This document shows positions 1 to 11,368 of a DNA stretch of 36,493 bases, in pieces; the stretch's first letter is position 1; each line of letters opens with the position of its first letter. Below the pieces are notes generated by a model. That model was not told the origin of the DNA. It saw only the letters and a list, made by a program, of their open reading frames with translations, and made no database searches. A program made the translations under genes and the position numbers. Source of the stretch: Sphacelaria rigidula. Taxonomy: Eukaryota; Phaeophyceae; Sphacelariales. Location: positions 1 to 36,493 of the forward strand of contig CAXNAA020000017.1 of NCBI GenBank assembly GCA_964200075.2, given 5' to 3'.

Positions 1-1150
1 CGATCTGACTCAAAATTTCGAGCAACAAATGGCCCAAAATACCCCCTCCCCTATCGTAGGATGACTCTTTAGCGAGGACGACATAATCCTCGAGGACATG
101 GTATACCTCGACGAGGAGACGGTGAGGGAGACGGAGACACCTCTAGAACACGCACGGCGGGCGATATGGGGAATGCTTTACGCCGATGACGCGGCCGTCG
201 TATCGAGGTCACCTAACGGCCTGGCGAGAATGATGAGTGTTAAAGTGCAAGTGTTTGGGGCCTTCGGACTGACGGTCTCGGAAAAGAAGACAGAGACGCT
301 TCTGATGCGTGTACCCGCGAAACCACCACAAAAAGGGGAGCCACCAGCACCACACCCGCCCCACTGGTCATCGAAGCAGCGGGCCAGACATACGCACAAA
401 CTACGCAGTTCCGATACCTGGGCGGGCTAGTCACCGAAGATGGCGAGCTCACACAAGAGATCAACAACCGGAGCAGAGCCGCGTGGGCATGCGTCAGAAG
501 ATTTTCCCGAGAACTCTTCGACCAACCGAAAGCACGGTGGGAACTCAACGTCCGCCTACTGAAGGCAGAGGCGATGGAGGCCCTACTGTACGGATGCATG
601 ACGTGGGCCCCACGCCGCGAACACTACCGGTTACTGAGGACGGTACACCACCGGCTCCTGTTGCGGGTTATCGCGTACCACCGAGGGCGTGGCACATACC
701 GGCAGTTATCTTACGCCCAGGTCCTCAAGAAGACCGGCTGCCAAAGTGCTGAAGCCATCGCTCGGCAAAGGCGACTGCTGTTCGAGGAACCCTAGCTAGA
801 CAACAGGACGGACGACTACCGAACCGATCGGCATTCGGAGAACACTAGCAGGAGGGGAGGATCCAGGACCGGGGTGCCCCGAGCAAAACTGGCTGAAGTG
901 CCTGCGGGATGATTTCCAAGCCTTGGGAGCCACGAGCGGCTCCACGGACGACAAGCGGTTGACGTTCGGAGTTGAGAGTGCACTCTGGCCCTCTCGGCAG
1001 CAAAGAAAGAAGGGGGGATACCATGGCACGCGGGGGTATTACAGGGAGCGGAGAGGTTCATGACCTCTTGGCACAGGACCGAAAAAGAGGCCAGTCGACT
1101 AGGTGCATTAAACGGGAATCTCAAGGAGAGGATGGAAGCTACTAGCTGCT
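1..1150 (+). pseudogene. Decayed non-LTR (LINE) reverse transcriptase, 3' part
   Basis: This is the C-terminal part of a LINE reverse transcriptase, which copies element RNA into DNA at the insertion site. Around 170-200 the translation has the catalytic motif context GMLYADDAAVVSRSP, followed by FGLTVSEKKTET, the usual thumb-side sequence. The reading then jumps frame between about 310 and 364 and continues as FRYLGGLVTEDGEL, EALLYGCMTW and HHRLLLRVIAYHRGRGTYR up to a stop at 795. Family-like sequence continues in other frames (DGRLPNRSAFGE near 800-840, then KNWL-type sequence and FMTSWHRTEKEASRL near 1060-1110). At least three frameshifts and internal stops make it non-functional. The palm and endonuclease parts would lie left of the window. 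Confidence 0.85.
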
Positions 1151-1500
1151 GAATCCAATGCACCCCTCCCTCCGAGGCGGTCGGCGGTGTCATGTGGCGC
1201 CATTTCTGGTTTGCTTAGTTTAGGCATACGCATAGCTGTCCTCTCAGAATTCCAAGGATAGGTTTCTTCCTTCTTTTCTGTTCACCTTTGTTTTTGTTTT
1301 GTTTTATTTTGTTTTTCTTGTATCGCGTCTGGTGAATTTTCCGTGGGTCCGATTTTATTTCCTGATTTTTCTTTTTCCTTTTACCCTAACATGGGGTGGT
1401 ATCCTGTGACCACGGAAGACGTCCGAGTCAGATGCCCAGTACAGCACTGCGCAGAGACCGAAACCACTTTTTGATGTGAAGACAACAACAACAACAACAG
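1151..1500 (+). repeat. Probable LINE 3' UTR and (CAA)n tail
   Basis: Non-coding sequence after the decayed reverse transcriptase, T-rich around 1260-1390, ending in a short CAA/AAC microsatellite at about 1481-1500. Several LINE families end in a simple repeat rather than poly(A), so this is a plausible 3' end of the element. The element boundary is inferred; no target-site duplication could be defined because the 5' end is outside the window. Confidence 0.4.
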
Positions 1501-1920
1501 TTGCTCACGCGAGCAATCTTGGCAAGACCGCAGTGCTTGTGGGAAGCTTCTGTGAACGTTGAAGGACTCTCGCCATCAGGTGGCGCCTTGAGGTTGAGAA
1601 TTCATACTACGGCACGATGAAAAACTTTTTCGATTAGCTAGGTAACCTGTAAAAAAATGTGACTGGCTGCCAAGGAGGGGGCGGTCAACTTGACACGTTC
1701 GGCTCAGGGAGGGAACGCCTACGCGCGACGGACAAGCTGGGCTGGCCAAGACCCATTTTGTTTGTGTCAGATGAGATGACCATATCCTTTGAACGGTCCT
1801 GCGTCAGGACAACCTGAGGATATCACTACGCAACTTTCAGAGGTCGAGTTTTTTTTTGTACTTTTTTACTTTGTTCAACATATTTGGGGGTCCCAGTTTT
1901 TTCGGGGGAGCTTCAGTCCA

Positions 1921-2061
1921 GTCGGACCTCCGTAAAACCGTGCAAAAGAAAACTCGAACAACGTCGGTCATCCATAATGAGTGCGTGATAATCCATAGCA
2001 CGGTTGTGCAAAATTTCAGGTCTCATGCCTTGAAATGGCGTGAGAGTTTTTCGCGTGTGCA
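1921..2061 (+). repeat. Diverged direct repeat, copy A
   Basis: This copy shares with copy B (2655-2800) an opening GTCGGACC(T/C)CCG followed by an A-rich run, then blocks such as ATAATCCATAGCAC versus ATGATCCGTAGCAC, GGTTGTGCAAAATTTCAGG versus TGGTGCAAAGTTGCAGGG, and a final GCGTGA...CGCGTGT. The order and spacing are conserved, so the two are copies of one old repeat. No protein or terminal structure is visible. Confidence 0.6.
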
Positions 2062-2654
2062 GATGCTTTCGAATTTTGTCACATTATGCACTCCCGCCCC
2101 CAACCCAGCTTGTGGGGGGTGAGTAGGATGGCGCCGCTTGTAAAAATCTCAGACATTATCGATTCGCGATGCTGTTACCAACTAATGGTCGCACCACACC
2201 CGCCTCCCGGATCTCATAAACTTCGACTTCAACCCAGACACCATTATTGTCACTTCATCGTGGATGCACTTGCCCTTGTACCTTACTGCTTCTCCAACAC
2301 TGAACTAACTCACTTGGTTCATCACACAGGCAATCCTGCATGTCAATGTGTTCTGAAATGGCTTCTAGATACTGCAACCACTGTAAACAACTGGGAAAAT
2401 TCTTCCCGCTTCTGCACGAAACATCTATTCTCCCCTAACACAGAATCGAGCCTTTTGTGCCATTAACTTTGCCGTGCCACAGTGAAACCGCAAACTACAT
2501 GAAAATTCAAGCATCAGTTATTCGATTTTGGCACAAAACTTTGTGGGGCCCTTCCTTGGCTTACGCGGCGACACTTCCTTCTTGAAAAAAAAAATCGCGG
2601 TGCCGGTTTTCCGGGATCCTAGAATGGAGACTACTTCGAAAAAACTTGGATCCC

Positions 2655-2800
2655 GTCGGACCCCCGAAAAACGGTAACAAAAAGAAAAAGGGGGGAAAAA
2701 CCTCGTCCATCGAAAATTGCGTAATGATCCGTAGCACATTGGTGCAAAGTTGCAGGGTCTGACTTCAAATAACTGCGTGAAGGTCCGCGTGTTTGTGCGA
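2655..2800 (+). repeat. Diverged direct repeat, copy B
   Basis: Second copy of the repeat described at 1921-2061, lying about 730 bases downstream in the same orientation. It is clearly diverged, with scattered substitutions and small indels, so the duplication is old. A still more degraded copy of the opening block may lie near 3016. Confidence 0.6.
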
Positions 2801-5562
2801 GGACGTGAGCTTGAAACGTGCAACTCACAACCGCTTGGTTTTAGGATCAAAACATGGTTTTGGTGAAGTTTACGTCAAGGCAAGAACCAGATGTTGTCGA
2901 GTTTCTCGACTAAACGTTGCACATGTGTTCCTTGGGCTATTGCGGGACGCATCATTCTATCTTTTTTTCTTCCGAAGCATTCTGTACCGGCTTCCGGGAG
3001 TCTTTATATTGGGACCCCCGGAAGTCGGTAGAGAACGAAGAAACTTCGAAATATTGTCAAGATTATATATGTATATATATTTCCATGTGGAGCATCAATA
3101 CCTACGGAACTGTCAAGTTTGAGGGTGATATAAGCTTTTCTACTCCAGATATAAGAGAAACCGTCACGAGGCTCCCTGGGTCTTTCGTACGTATCATGAG
3201 TGGAAATTAGACGAGGCCGAGACTCTTCATTTCCGGAAGATCATGGTTTCGGGTATAGAGTGATGGTACGGTAGGGGTACAGAAATATATTTTCTGGGGG
3301 GTTAGAACAGTTAGGAGCCCTTTATCTCATCCAAAACACGACTTATGAAAATATGCGAGAGTACGCCAGGATTACTATTTCAATGTGCTGGGGATATCCC
3401 GAATGAATCTGCAAACGTGGATGCCCTGATCCATATTCTTGTGCGTCTAGAATCGTTGGGAGCCCCTGAACCAGACAATTTTTCGCGAAAAAAGTGCACC
3501 TCTACCGTAGCATTGCTCTATTATACCTCGACCCCGTTGTAATCGTTTCCAAATCTGTTCTCCCCGTTAGACTCCCGAGCTGATGGCGGTTACTACGATT
3601 TGAAGCATGTGAAGATTCGGTGAAAATTGGGCTCGGAATCCGTGTTTTCAGTTTCAGAACAATTTGAAGGGCGTTGATTGCTCAAAGTACCTTATCGCCC
3701 TTAGCGCTACCAGTATGACCCTGAACACAAATCCGGCCACGTCACGCTCTTCAGCTGTCTATGGTGGTCAGTATGATATCATGTACCTCCTCTATCCCAC
3801 ATGATAATAAGCCTGTTTGGAAAATCTCATTGGATAAGGCCGTGGTGAAATATTGCGATAATATACCTGAACAGTTGTTCTCGACTCACGGACCTCCGAC
3901 ATGTCTTCCACATATGGTTGCCATCATGTAAAGAAGAAAAAAAAAAGCCCCCGGGGGTCACATGTTATCAACCCCGGCGTGGAAAAATCGCAAGGTGGGC
4001 TCATGTAGTGAGATTTTCCGCAGGAGAGCCAGAGTTTTGGCAGAACTTTGGATCAATGTGCGATACGTCAGGTACAAAAAACCTCTTTTTCGATGCTCAG
4101 ACCCACGGTAGTGTGCTTCGAGATGTTGGGGACATGTGTGAGAACAAGAAGACCCTCCAGACCCGAGAAAAACATGATATTTTCCCCGGGATGGGCGCGT
4201 ATACCCCCGAATCCGGTATGCGCGACTGCGGCGGGCTCAAATAGTGCTTTGGTGGCGGCAGACTGAAAAATGACGGTTTTGTGTGGTTCTCCGAAACGCC
4301 TCGGGAACCATGAAAAAAACGTTTCTCCAAAAATCGATCGGAAGGCTATCAACCGGTAGATTCCGGTTGTGCACGACCGACACATTCTGATCGCCGTGAG
4401 TGTAGCTGCTTGTCTTTTGGGGGCTCGGCGAAAGGCTCCGTTCTGAGTTCTGCTCGAAAGCTTCACGAGAACAGAAAAAAAACGCTCGGGAAAAGCCGAA
4501 AGTACGCACGAGAAATGCGGCAAAACCTCCAAACGGGCTAATCTTGTGGGACAGAGGAAGTATGCGACTTTTGGGTAGGTATTACCAAAGACATTTGCTG
4601 ATGACACAATTTCTAGTAATGAGCATGAACCAGCACGTGCTGTTCGTGTGTTTGTGGAAATTATAGCCAAAATCCCAATCTCATCTTCTTCATGAAATTT
4701 ATAGCAAAAGCCCTTCTCGCCCTGCGACATCAGTTGCGACAGGCCTCAACTTTGCCGAGTAATTTCTTTCTATTGCGTCTATGGACCTTACACTGTCCAG
4801 GGTGTGGAACCCGTTCAAGCGTCATCACGCACAGCTCACTCTCGTCAGTTGGCACTTGAAATTCGACACGTGGTTCGCGAAGTACTAGCCGATACATCCA
4901 GGCTGACCGCCCCTTTTTTCTCAAGGTCAAGCGTGGGGGCGAGATACGATCGAACCGTGGACACCATGACGCAAGAGTGATACCTACAGGGCTTCGACAA
5001 AAAGTCAAGCCCGGCGCGTTGAGCGGTCTGCTGCAAGCACGTCAAGTGCAAGATGTAGTCGTCGCGTGGAGTCTTGTTCTCCTCTTTCCCGTCAGGGTGT
5101 AACCAACAACACTTTCCCAATCTACAGTGCGCTGCACACGCGCCGCTTTGTCTGCAAGGCAGTGCAGCATTTCGATTCGTGTATTCGATGTGGTATCACC
5201 CGGCCCCAAGCGAACCTTTGCGCTGGCAATCGATGCGCTGCAGTATCTTTGCAGAAAATCGCTACTTGCACTGCACTGTAGTCGTGTACACAACGTCCAG
5301 CGGCTGGCGGAGCTCCCCGTCCTTAAATATAGAGGATCCAAATTAAAAGTACATAATCCACAAAAGTCTCGAAAGAGGAATCAACAAAAGTCACCCGACA
5401 CTGATCGGTGATATCTCATATACATGAAAATAAAAAACAGGACAACCACCGAAACGTAAGGCGAACACAAGAACAACAAAAAAACCTCAGTACTAGGTAA
5501 ACTATCTATGCACTCCGTAGTATGTCGATGGGCCGTTTGTATAAACTTCCACGACTCCATCC

Positions 5563-5875
5563 TTAACGATTCGGCGCTACTCGCGCCTGAGGGTGCTTCA
5601 ACAGATGCACCAGGTCATGCGGTTCCACCGCATTGATTTTCTTGTTTTGCTCCAAGTTTCGCAGTGTGCTGCGACCAATGGGCACATGAACAAAAATTTT
5701 GTGCTGCGACAGCGACGTATACCGTGGAGGTGCGCAGCAACCCCGTTCGATGTAAAAATTGCCCACATATTACTACAACCAACACACAATAGGCCACTTG
5801 CGAAACCCCAACATGAGAAAAATAACGGTACAGTTTAGTACGGCCAACCTCAATCGAAATCGGGCACAACAGCAT
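5563..5875 (-). pseudogene. Possible Tc1/mariner-like transposase helix-turn-helix remnant
   Basis: Reading leftward, the translation contains RGCCAPPRYTSLSQHKIF, then VHVPIGRSTLRNLEQNKKI, then VHLLKHPQARVAPNR before a stop at 5563. The spacing recalls the N-terminal DNA-binding part of mariner-like transposases in stramenopiles (GRPP..., VP-RSTLR-L, then a second helix). Only about 65 residues are legible, there is no DDE catalytic region, and the match is from memory of the family pattern. It may be coincidence. Confidence 0.22.
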
Positions 5876-7018
5876 CAGAACCCGGCGACAAATAAGAACC
5901 CTCTACCCGCGACTTAGTAGCTCCAGACTACCGACCCATCCACCACGTACGGCGTTTCGCTCCTACACGTATAAACTCGTAAGGGAAGCTGTGATTATTA
6001 CCGCTCTCAGCATCGCAATTGCAGTCACTGTACGGACATGCAGCCGATAAACTAGAGCACGGATCTCGGGTGTGACGGGCAGCTGAGGACATGACCTCGC
6101 TGCGGACACAGTCCGTCTCGTGTGAGGTGCTTGGTGTGACGGAGAATCCGTTGCCTTGCGCTACCACATCGACCGGAATTCATCAACAAGTGATCACTCA
6201 ACCCAACGTGCGATTAGCTCACACCTGCTGCACGCACCCGATATCCTCATGAAAAACCCAGCCAGTGAATCTCGGCAGAGTGCCATGACCAGCGGAAGCT
6301 TGATGCCCTGCACTTCTCAAATCCACGTTTTCTGCAAGGCGTTCTGCGGTGCAGTGAACCATCGAGACATCTAACCCATCGCACCACTGTACCGTAGAAT
6401 ATTTAGGTGAGAATGCCAACCATTCCCGGCAATTACTCCAATTCCACTTGCGATCGCCCACGAAGAAATGAGCGTCGGTACCTCGGTCGACCACGCACAC
6501 CGTGATCAGCAACAAGCGGCTTACTAAGTAAATATATTTAAGCAACTCCCTATCCAACAACGGAACCTAAACCATGCACTACTAGATAGAACTACAGCAG
6601 CGGCGATACGGTGTACTGGTGCCGCACGAATTCGAGTGGACATCCAAAGCAAAATATGATTAATCGGGTGTGCGACGCCAGACCACACTCATCAACAGAC
6701 GATACCGTGCCCACTTGTAAAAATTCTGGCACGGCATTCGAAACGAAGGGTAATGGAACGAAGGAGGACCCTGTTGCTACCTCCACTGAAGATACGTAGG
6801 GGCTCCTCGTTTTGGCAACAAACCGTAGCAGCAGACAAGGATAACTGAAGCAAGCACGGGAAACCAACAATCTAGCTCGAACTTGCCCCATGTACCCAAA
6901 CCTCAAAGGTGAGCATCCAAGTCCGCTGGTGTCGGGCAATCTCACGTAGCTACCCCACGTGTGCAATCTCCTCCGCGCTAACCGTACGTCCCTCAAGGAC
7001 CTCCACTCCCTACCCCGG

Positions 7019-10000
7019 TCATACTTGCTCGGCTTGCTCATCCGCCGCCCACCGGTAATCACCCGCTGCTTGGTCGATACTATTAAACCTACTAGGGGGC
7101 AGAATGGAAAGGGGCCCCAATCCTGCCCCGACCCAAGCCGTCGATGATACGAACGGGTGCGAGGCGACAGGACGTGGTACCTGAACCTCAGCTTTTCCGT
7201 GCTTGAGCGTGGGCGTCACGACGGCATCATCCCCGCCGGTAACATCACGGCCACCGACACCGCGTGAAAATGCCGAAGACGACGGGTCCGCGAACAACGC
7301 AGACGATAACGGCGGGCCTGGACGGGGAGACCGATTCTCACCTCCGTGCGCCCAAGCACCCCCAACCACCGACGCCGCGGAGACCGGCGGAGGCGGTGCG
7401 TTTGCCTCTGAAAGGCAACCACGTACCGTGGCGAAGGATGACTGCGATGACGAGGGCGGTCTTTCCAACTTTGAATCAACGCCGGAAAGGAGGCGGCGGA
7501 GGAGCCCCTGCTTGACGCGAGGCCCGGGGTCCGTGAGCGGCGCCGGGGGTGCGGTGGCAGGCGCTTTTGCGGTCCCTGCGTTTGCCCCTCCCTGGGCCGT
7601 TACGGCGGCAGCTGCCGCGGCCGCTCGCTCACAGGCAACTTGCAGATCTTCTCGCCTTCTTCCTTGTTGACCTGGCTTGTTTGGAGACAGCCGCTGCTTC
7701 TCCATGGTTGCAGCGGCCTGGGCGGCCGCGCGTCGGAACGGGGAGATGTCTTTTTGCCCCTGGCCACCGCCGCCAGGTACTAGGTTGTCCCAGGAGGGCG
7801 GGGGTCCGCTGCCGCCGCCACCACCACCACCGCAACTCGGTTGATGAGCGGCCGTGCTAGGGCTACGGGCAGGAGCGCATTTGGAAGCTTTGGTGGCGGC
7901 GGACGGCTTGTCCACGCTGTCAAAGTCGAAAGTCAACTCAAAGTTGTCCTCGTTGAACAGCGACTCGCCGATGTTATCCAGGCTCCTATACAAATCCACG
8001 AGGGCGGGATCCTCTTCCGGACCCCAGCCCTCGGCAGCCAGGTCGTTCCCGAGAAACCCGCAGTCGGACGCCTTTTTCTGGGGCTTGAGCAAGGGAGAGG
8101 CCGTGGGTGACGGCGGTGGCATGTCGGGACTGCAACTCGCATCACCACCGTCTTTGAGCAGAGCGGCGCTCAGCGGCGCAAAAACGTCATCCTCCGTCGC
8201 GGTCAGAGTGAGCTGTTCCATCCCGTCACCCTTCGCTATAGCATCGATCACTTCGGGTGGTACAACCCCTACTCCCCCTCCCGCCGCCGCAGTCAGTCCC
8301 GTCTTGAAGGCATGATCCATTAGCACTTTCTCGCGCTCCGTGAGTGTTGCTGCTGGACCGGCCGCGGGATCCGCTGCCAAAAAGGCCCCCGTGCCGACGC
8401 GGCCGGCACCTCTCCTGAATTCACCGCTCCTGCTGCTTCCTTGAACGCCTCCATCTGGTACATTACGGGGTGCCTGGGGGAGAAGCTCGGCCGGGAGAGC
8501 GGACGGCTTTTGCTTGCCTCGATTGCCGTAGCTGGTACCGCTGTTGCCACCGCCGGTTGGATCGGCCCTATTTCGGCCTCGACGGACGCCCTCGGCGCTT
8601 GCTACGTTGCGGAATACGAGCACATTCCAATGCTGCTGTATAGCAGGCTCTGAACGGCCGGGCAAAATTCGCGCGATGCGGGACCAGTTTGTGCCGTGGG
8701 ATTCCACCGCGCTCAGCAATGTAGCCTCCTCCGCGACTGTCCACTCAGCTTTGCTCAGGGTCGGGTCGAGGTGGTTATTCCAGCGCTCACGGCAGTGCTT
8801 CGCCTTCCGTTTGGGCAGGAGGGCAGCGACCTCATTCCAGTCCGTGACGCCACGTGCCACGCTGTTGCAGATAATGCCGTCTTCCTCCGGCGACCAGACC
8901 CTCTTCAGTAGGGAGGGCTTCAGCACCATCTTCCAGTGTGTGGCGCACTGGGTACCCGTGCGTGAATTCTTCAGGAAATCGGTCGCAATAGTGTTCCACT
9001 CCTGTTTTGTTCCAACAAGGTGAATGACATGAACACAGTTCAAGCATGCGGTCACTTCGAGGGGTGAAGAAAAAGGGACTGTAATAGTGGAGAGGAGGAA
9101 CGTGATCGAGGTACCTGCTGTGCTCTTTATATTGCGCAGGTTTGAATATACCTCCTTCTTCCCCCCCGCCACTCACTGCGTTAAGCTAGGTAACCAGGTT
9201 ACCGATTTTTTGTGCGCTCACGTTTTTTTGCGGTAACCATGATGGCAGTCGAGCCAGATCATGTCGTGCGGCGTGGGAGGACCTCAACTCCGCACAATGG
9301 GGATGATCGTACTACGTAGTGTTTAAATGGCGAGACACCCACGAGGCAGTGTATAAGCCGTGGCCATCTCTGGAAGTGACGATACCAGGAAATGAAGAAA
9401 CTCATCGTAGGGTGCCATCCAAATGCAACATAATCCGAAGGCCTCGGGCCGAACAGTCTCAGCAGGATGCAGCTCACCCTTCATGCGACTCGCCGAACAC
9501 ACCACGGCGCTTCGCGCTTGGTGATCGAGTGCGAGCTTAGTTTGGCGAAAACCCGCTGTGCTCCTTCCCGGTTTTGTAGGGATGCGAAGTCGATGGTCAT
9601 ATGACTACGGCATACGTGATTATGAGTACCCCCCCCCCCCGCGCGCGCTCTGGTCTGCGGGTGAACTTCATGAAATCATGCTGCGTGGCGAATCGATAGT
9701 ATTTTCCAAGACCGGACAAGGGAAAGGTTCGACCAATAGGGTCTGTCTGATGGAGGAAGCGCAAAGACCGCGATTCTGCGCAAACTGACACTGGAGAGCC
9801 GTACGTTTAACGGATCTCTGCATTGATAGCAGCGGTATGAGTACGTCCACGGACCGGCAACTTTTCAATTCGTCCACAGATAGTAGGGCAGTATCCTTGC
9901 AATTCGAGCGCGAGGGAGCCTGTCGGAACTATGCCGCCGAGTGCCGTTCACTGACGCAACCCCAATGCTACACCCGTAGCTGGGTAGCTACCCTCTGTTT

Positions 10001-10478
10001 GCGATCATCAGCTCAAGCAAAGACGTACCATACAATCCACGGTTCCCCTGTCCCTGACTCGTGCAACATAGAGTTGTCACACGTTGTACGGCAGGTGCTG
10101 TCTCTGAAAGTTTCCGGGAGCTGATCTGAGGTCAATATACGACCTGTAGCTCCCACGGGGTTGATATCCCGACTGCAGCGTACGCACCTGTTTTCCGAGG
10201 TCGGTTTCCGGAATGCCCAGCGAGGAAATCCCCTGCTGCAGCTGCTCATTTTCCTCCTTGGTCCAGGTTCTCCTGTTATATGTTTTGCCCCCCCTGCCGA
10301 CGCTCGATGTTGTTGCTGTGCTGCCAACACCATTACTAGCATTCGTCGCGCGGCTACCGCTACCGTTGCCGTTGCTGTTATTTTGTCCGCCACCGCCACT
10401 TGCGCTGTTCGCGTTCTTTTTAGCTTCCGCAAACTCGGGATCAAGCGCGCGCGGGGCGCCGCCGGTCTGCTCGCGCAT
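7019..10478 (-). CDS. 3R-MYB transcription factor (two exons)
   Basis: Encodes a nuclear DNA-binding protein of the three-repeat MYB class (animal c-Myb and plant MYB3R type), many of which control cell-cycle genes. Exon 1 is 10478-10188 and exon 2 is 9001-7019. The donor CAG|GTGCGT and acceptor AACAG|G are both in phase 0, giving about 757 residues. Tryptophans mark the repeats: R1 W72, W99, W120; R2 W133, W152, W171; R3 W184, W203, W222. R2 and R3 have exact 18-residue spacing, and R2 ends KHCRERWNNHLDP, a typical recognition helix. R1 is split by the intron and has a longer first loop. The C-terminal two thirds is low-complexity, with an acidic phenylalanine-rich patch near 446-461, a glycine run near 488 and an alanine run near 557, plausibly an activation region. 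The ATG at 10478 is the first in frame, but the frame is open further upstream, so an earlier start or 5' exon is possible. Confidence 0.9.
9002..10187 (-). other. Intron 1 of the 3R-MYB gene
   Basis: A 1186-base phase-0 intron that interrupts MYB repeat R1 between its first and second tryptophans. It contains a copy of a dispersed repeat (9348-9412) whose relative lies at the right edge of the window, and a run of ten C followed by GCGCGCGC near 9630. Open frames inside it look like chance or repeat-derived. Confidence 0.75.
9348..9412 (+). repeat. Dispersed repeat copy in MYB intron
   Basis: About 65 bases beginning AGTGTATAAGCCGTGG and containing CTCTGGAAGTG and AATGAAG-AACTCAT match 36428-36493 in the same orientation at roughly 80-85 percent by eye. 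Read in one frame both give VYKPW(P/L)SLEV followed by NE-TH, so they may come from an old coding or element sequence. The full length of the repeat is unknown because the second copy is cut by the window end. Confidence 0.65.
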
Positions 10479-10975
10479 CCAGCCGACCTCGGCGGGCGTG
10501 CGAGTGGCTTCCGGCCCGAAGGAGAAAAAATGTCGAGAGGTTGGGGTTCCTCTCTGTGTGTATGTGTGTATGCATGTTGTGTAGGTTGCGGGCGAGGGGC
10601 GGAGTAATTTAGGGTGCGACAGTCCAAGGTATGTACGACGCAGTCTATTATTATTATACTGTAAATGTTTTCAAGCTGATTCCTGAGAAATAGCGCAAAA
10701 AAATTATGGCGCGAAACGATGTGAACACAAATAGCGTGCACACAAACAGCGCGTTAGAGGAGTAGCACGGCAGGACTAGATAAGAGCTTGGACTTTTGGG
10801 ATGTGACTGTAGAGTGAGCCGTGAGATGATACCGGACTGCTGTTGCTATCCGTGAGAACAATGTAATGTTGGCGCCGGGACAGCAACGGGAGAGATATAG
10901 CTCTGTAGCTGCAGACTGCGGTCTCTTGGGACTCACTACATGCCCGACAGGCATGGGTGAGAAGCATTCGGAGGG

Positions 10976-11368
10976 CTACGGGTACATGCACGCAGAATCC
11001 TTCGCTCCCTGCAGAACTTCACAACAATGATAGCATCGTAGTATCTCACCTTAGAAGGGGATGCCAGGACTTCTAACTCTTCTGCGGCACCCTGCTCAAT
11101 TAGTTTACAAACACGGTGAAGCATTAGACATGGATTAGGGTAGACAACAGGTGGATTTCCCCACGACTGTCTGTGCGGCAAGTGATGTGCTCTAAAATAC
11201 TGCACCCTCCTTCTGACGGTTGCAAAATCGACCTGTCTGTACTGTCTTCGATTGCACCGTGTTTGGTTACGTTACCACCCGGATGAGAGACAGACTTGCT
11301 GCATATTGACTCACAGTGAGGCGCCGCTTCTCTGTCCGAGGTGACGGCGGTGGCATCTGCATCGCCAT
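10976..11368 (-). CDS. Possible small three-exon gene, function unknown
   Basis: I do not recognise the product. Exon 1 at 11368-11315 starts ATG GCG ATG and ends at a perfect donor ACT|GTGAGT. Exon 2 at 11232-11050 starts after ACAGACAG and ends at AAG|GTGAGA, and both borders are phase 0. The joined reading is MAMQMPPPSPRTEKRRLT, then a basic segment with ATVRRRVQYFRAHHLPHRQ, then CKLIEQGAAEELEVLASPSK. A third exon after TTCTGCAG at 11008 gives ten more residues to a TAG at 10976, about 89 residues in total. That last intron would be only 41 bases, which is suspicious. If acceptor CGTAG at 10976 is used instead, the frame runs on to 10754 and the protein is about 152 residues. It lies head to tail upstream of the MYB gene. 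Confidence 0.4.

Larger units (their letters stand above)
1501..7018. other. Gene-poor, repeat-rich intergenic region
   Basis: No exon with family resemblance, good splice borders or biased codon use was found on either strand. Open frames are all short (under about 220 codons), often start at non-ATG codons, and have ordinary composition. Contents that can be named are the diverged direct repeat pair at 1921-2061 and 2655-2800, related GGACCCCCGGAAGTCGG-type sequence near 3016, repeated GGAGCCC blocks near 3304 and 3450, and a weak transposase-like remnant at 5875-5563 on the minus strand. Confidence 0.5.

Noticed and set aside
4068-4730. 220-codon minus-strand frame
   Set aside because: No recognisable domain, ordinary composition, and a competing frame on the same strand; length is within what chance allows in 36 kb.
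6592-7062. 156-codon minus-strand frame overlapping the end of the MYB gene
   Set aside because: It overlaps the MYB stop, has no domain, and probably lies in the 3' untranslated region.
7203-8315. Plus-strand open frames of 83-155 codons
   Set aside because: All are antisense to the GC-rich low-complexity part of the MYB coding exon.
10013-10741. 242-codon minus-strand frame overlapping MYB exon 1
   Set aside because: The overlapping frame carries the MYB tryptophan motif and joins exon 2 in phase; this one has no domain.
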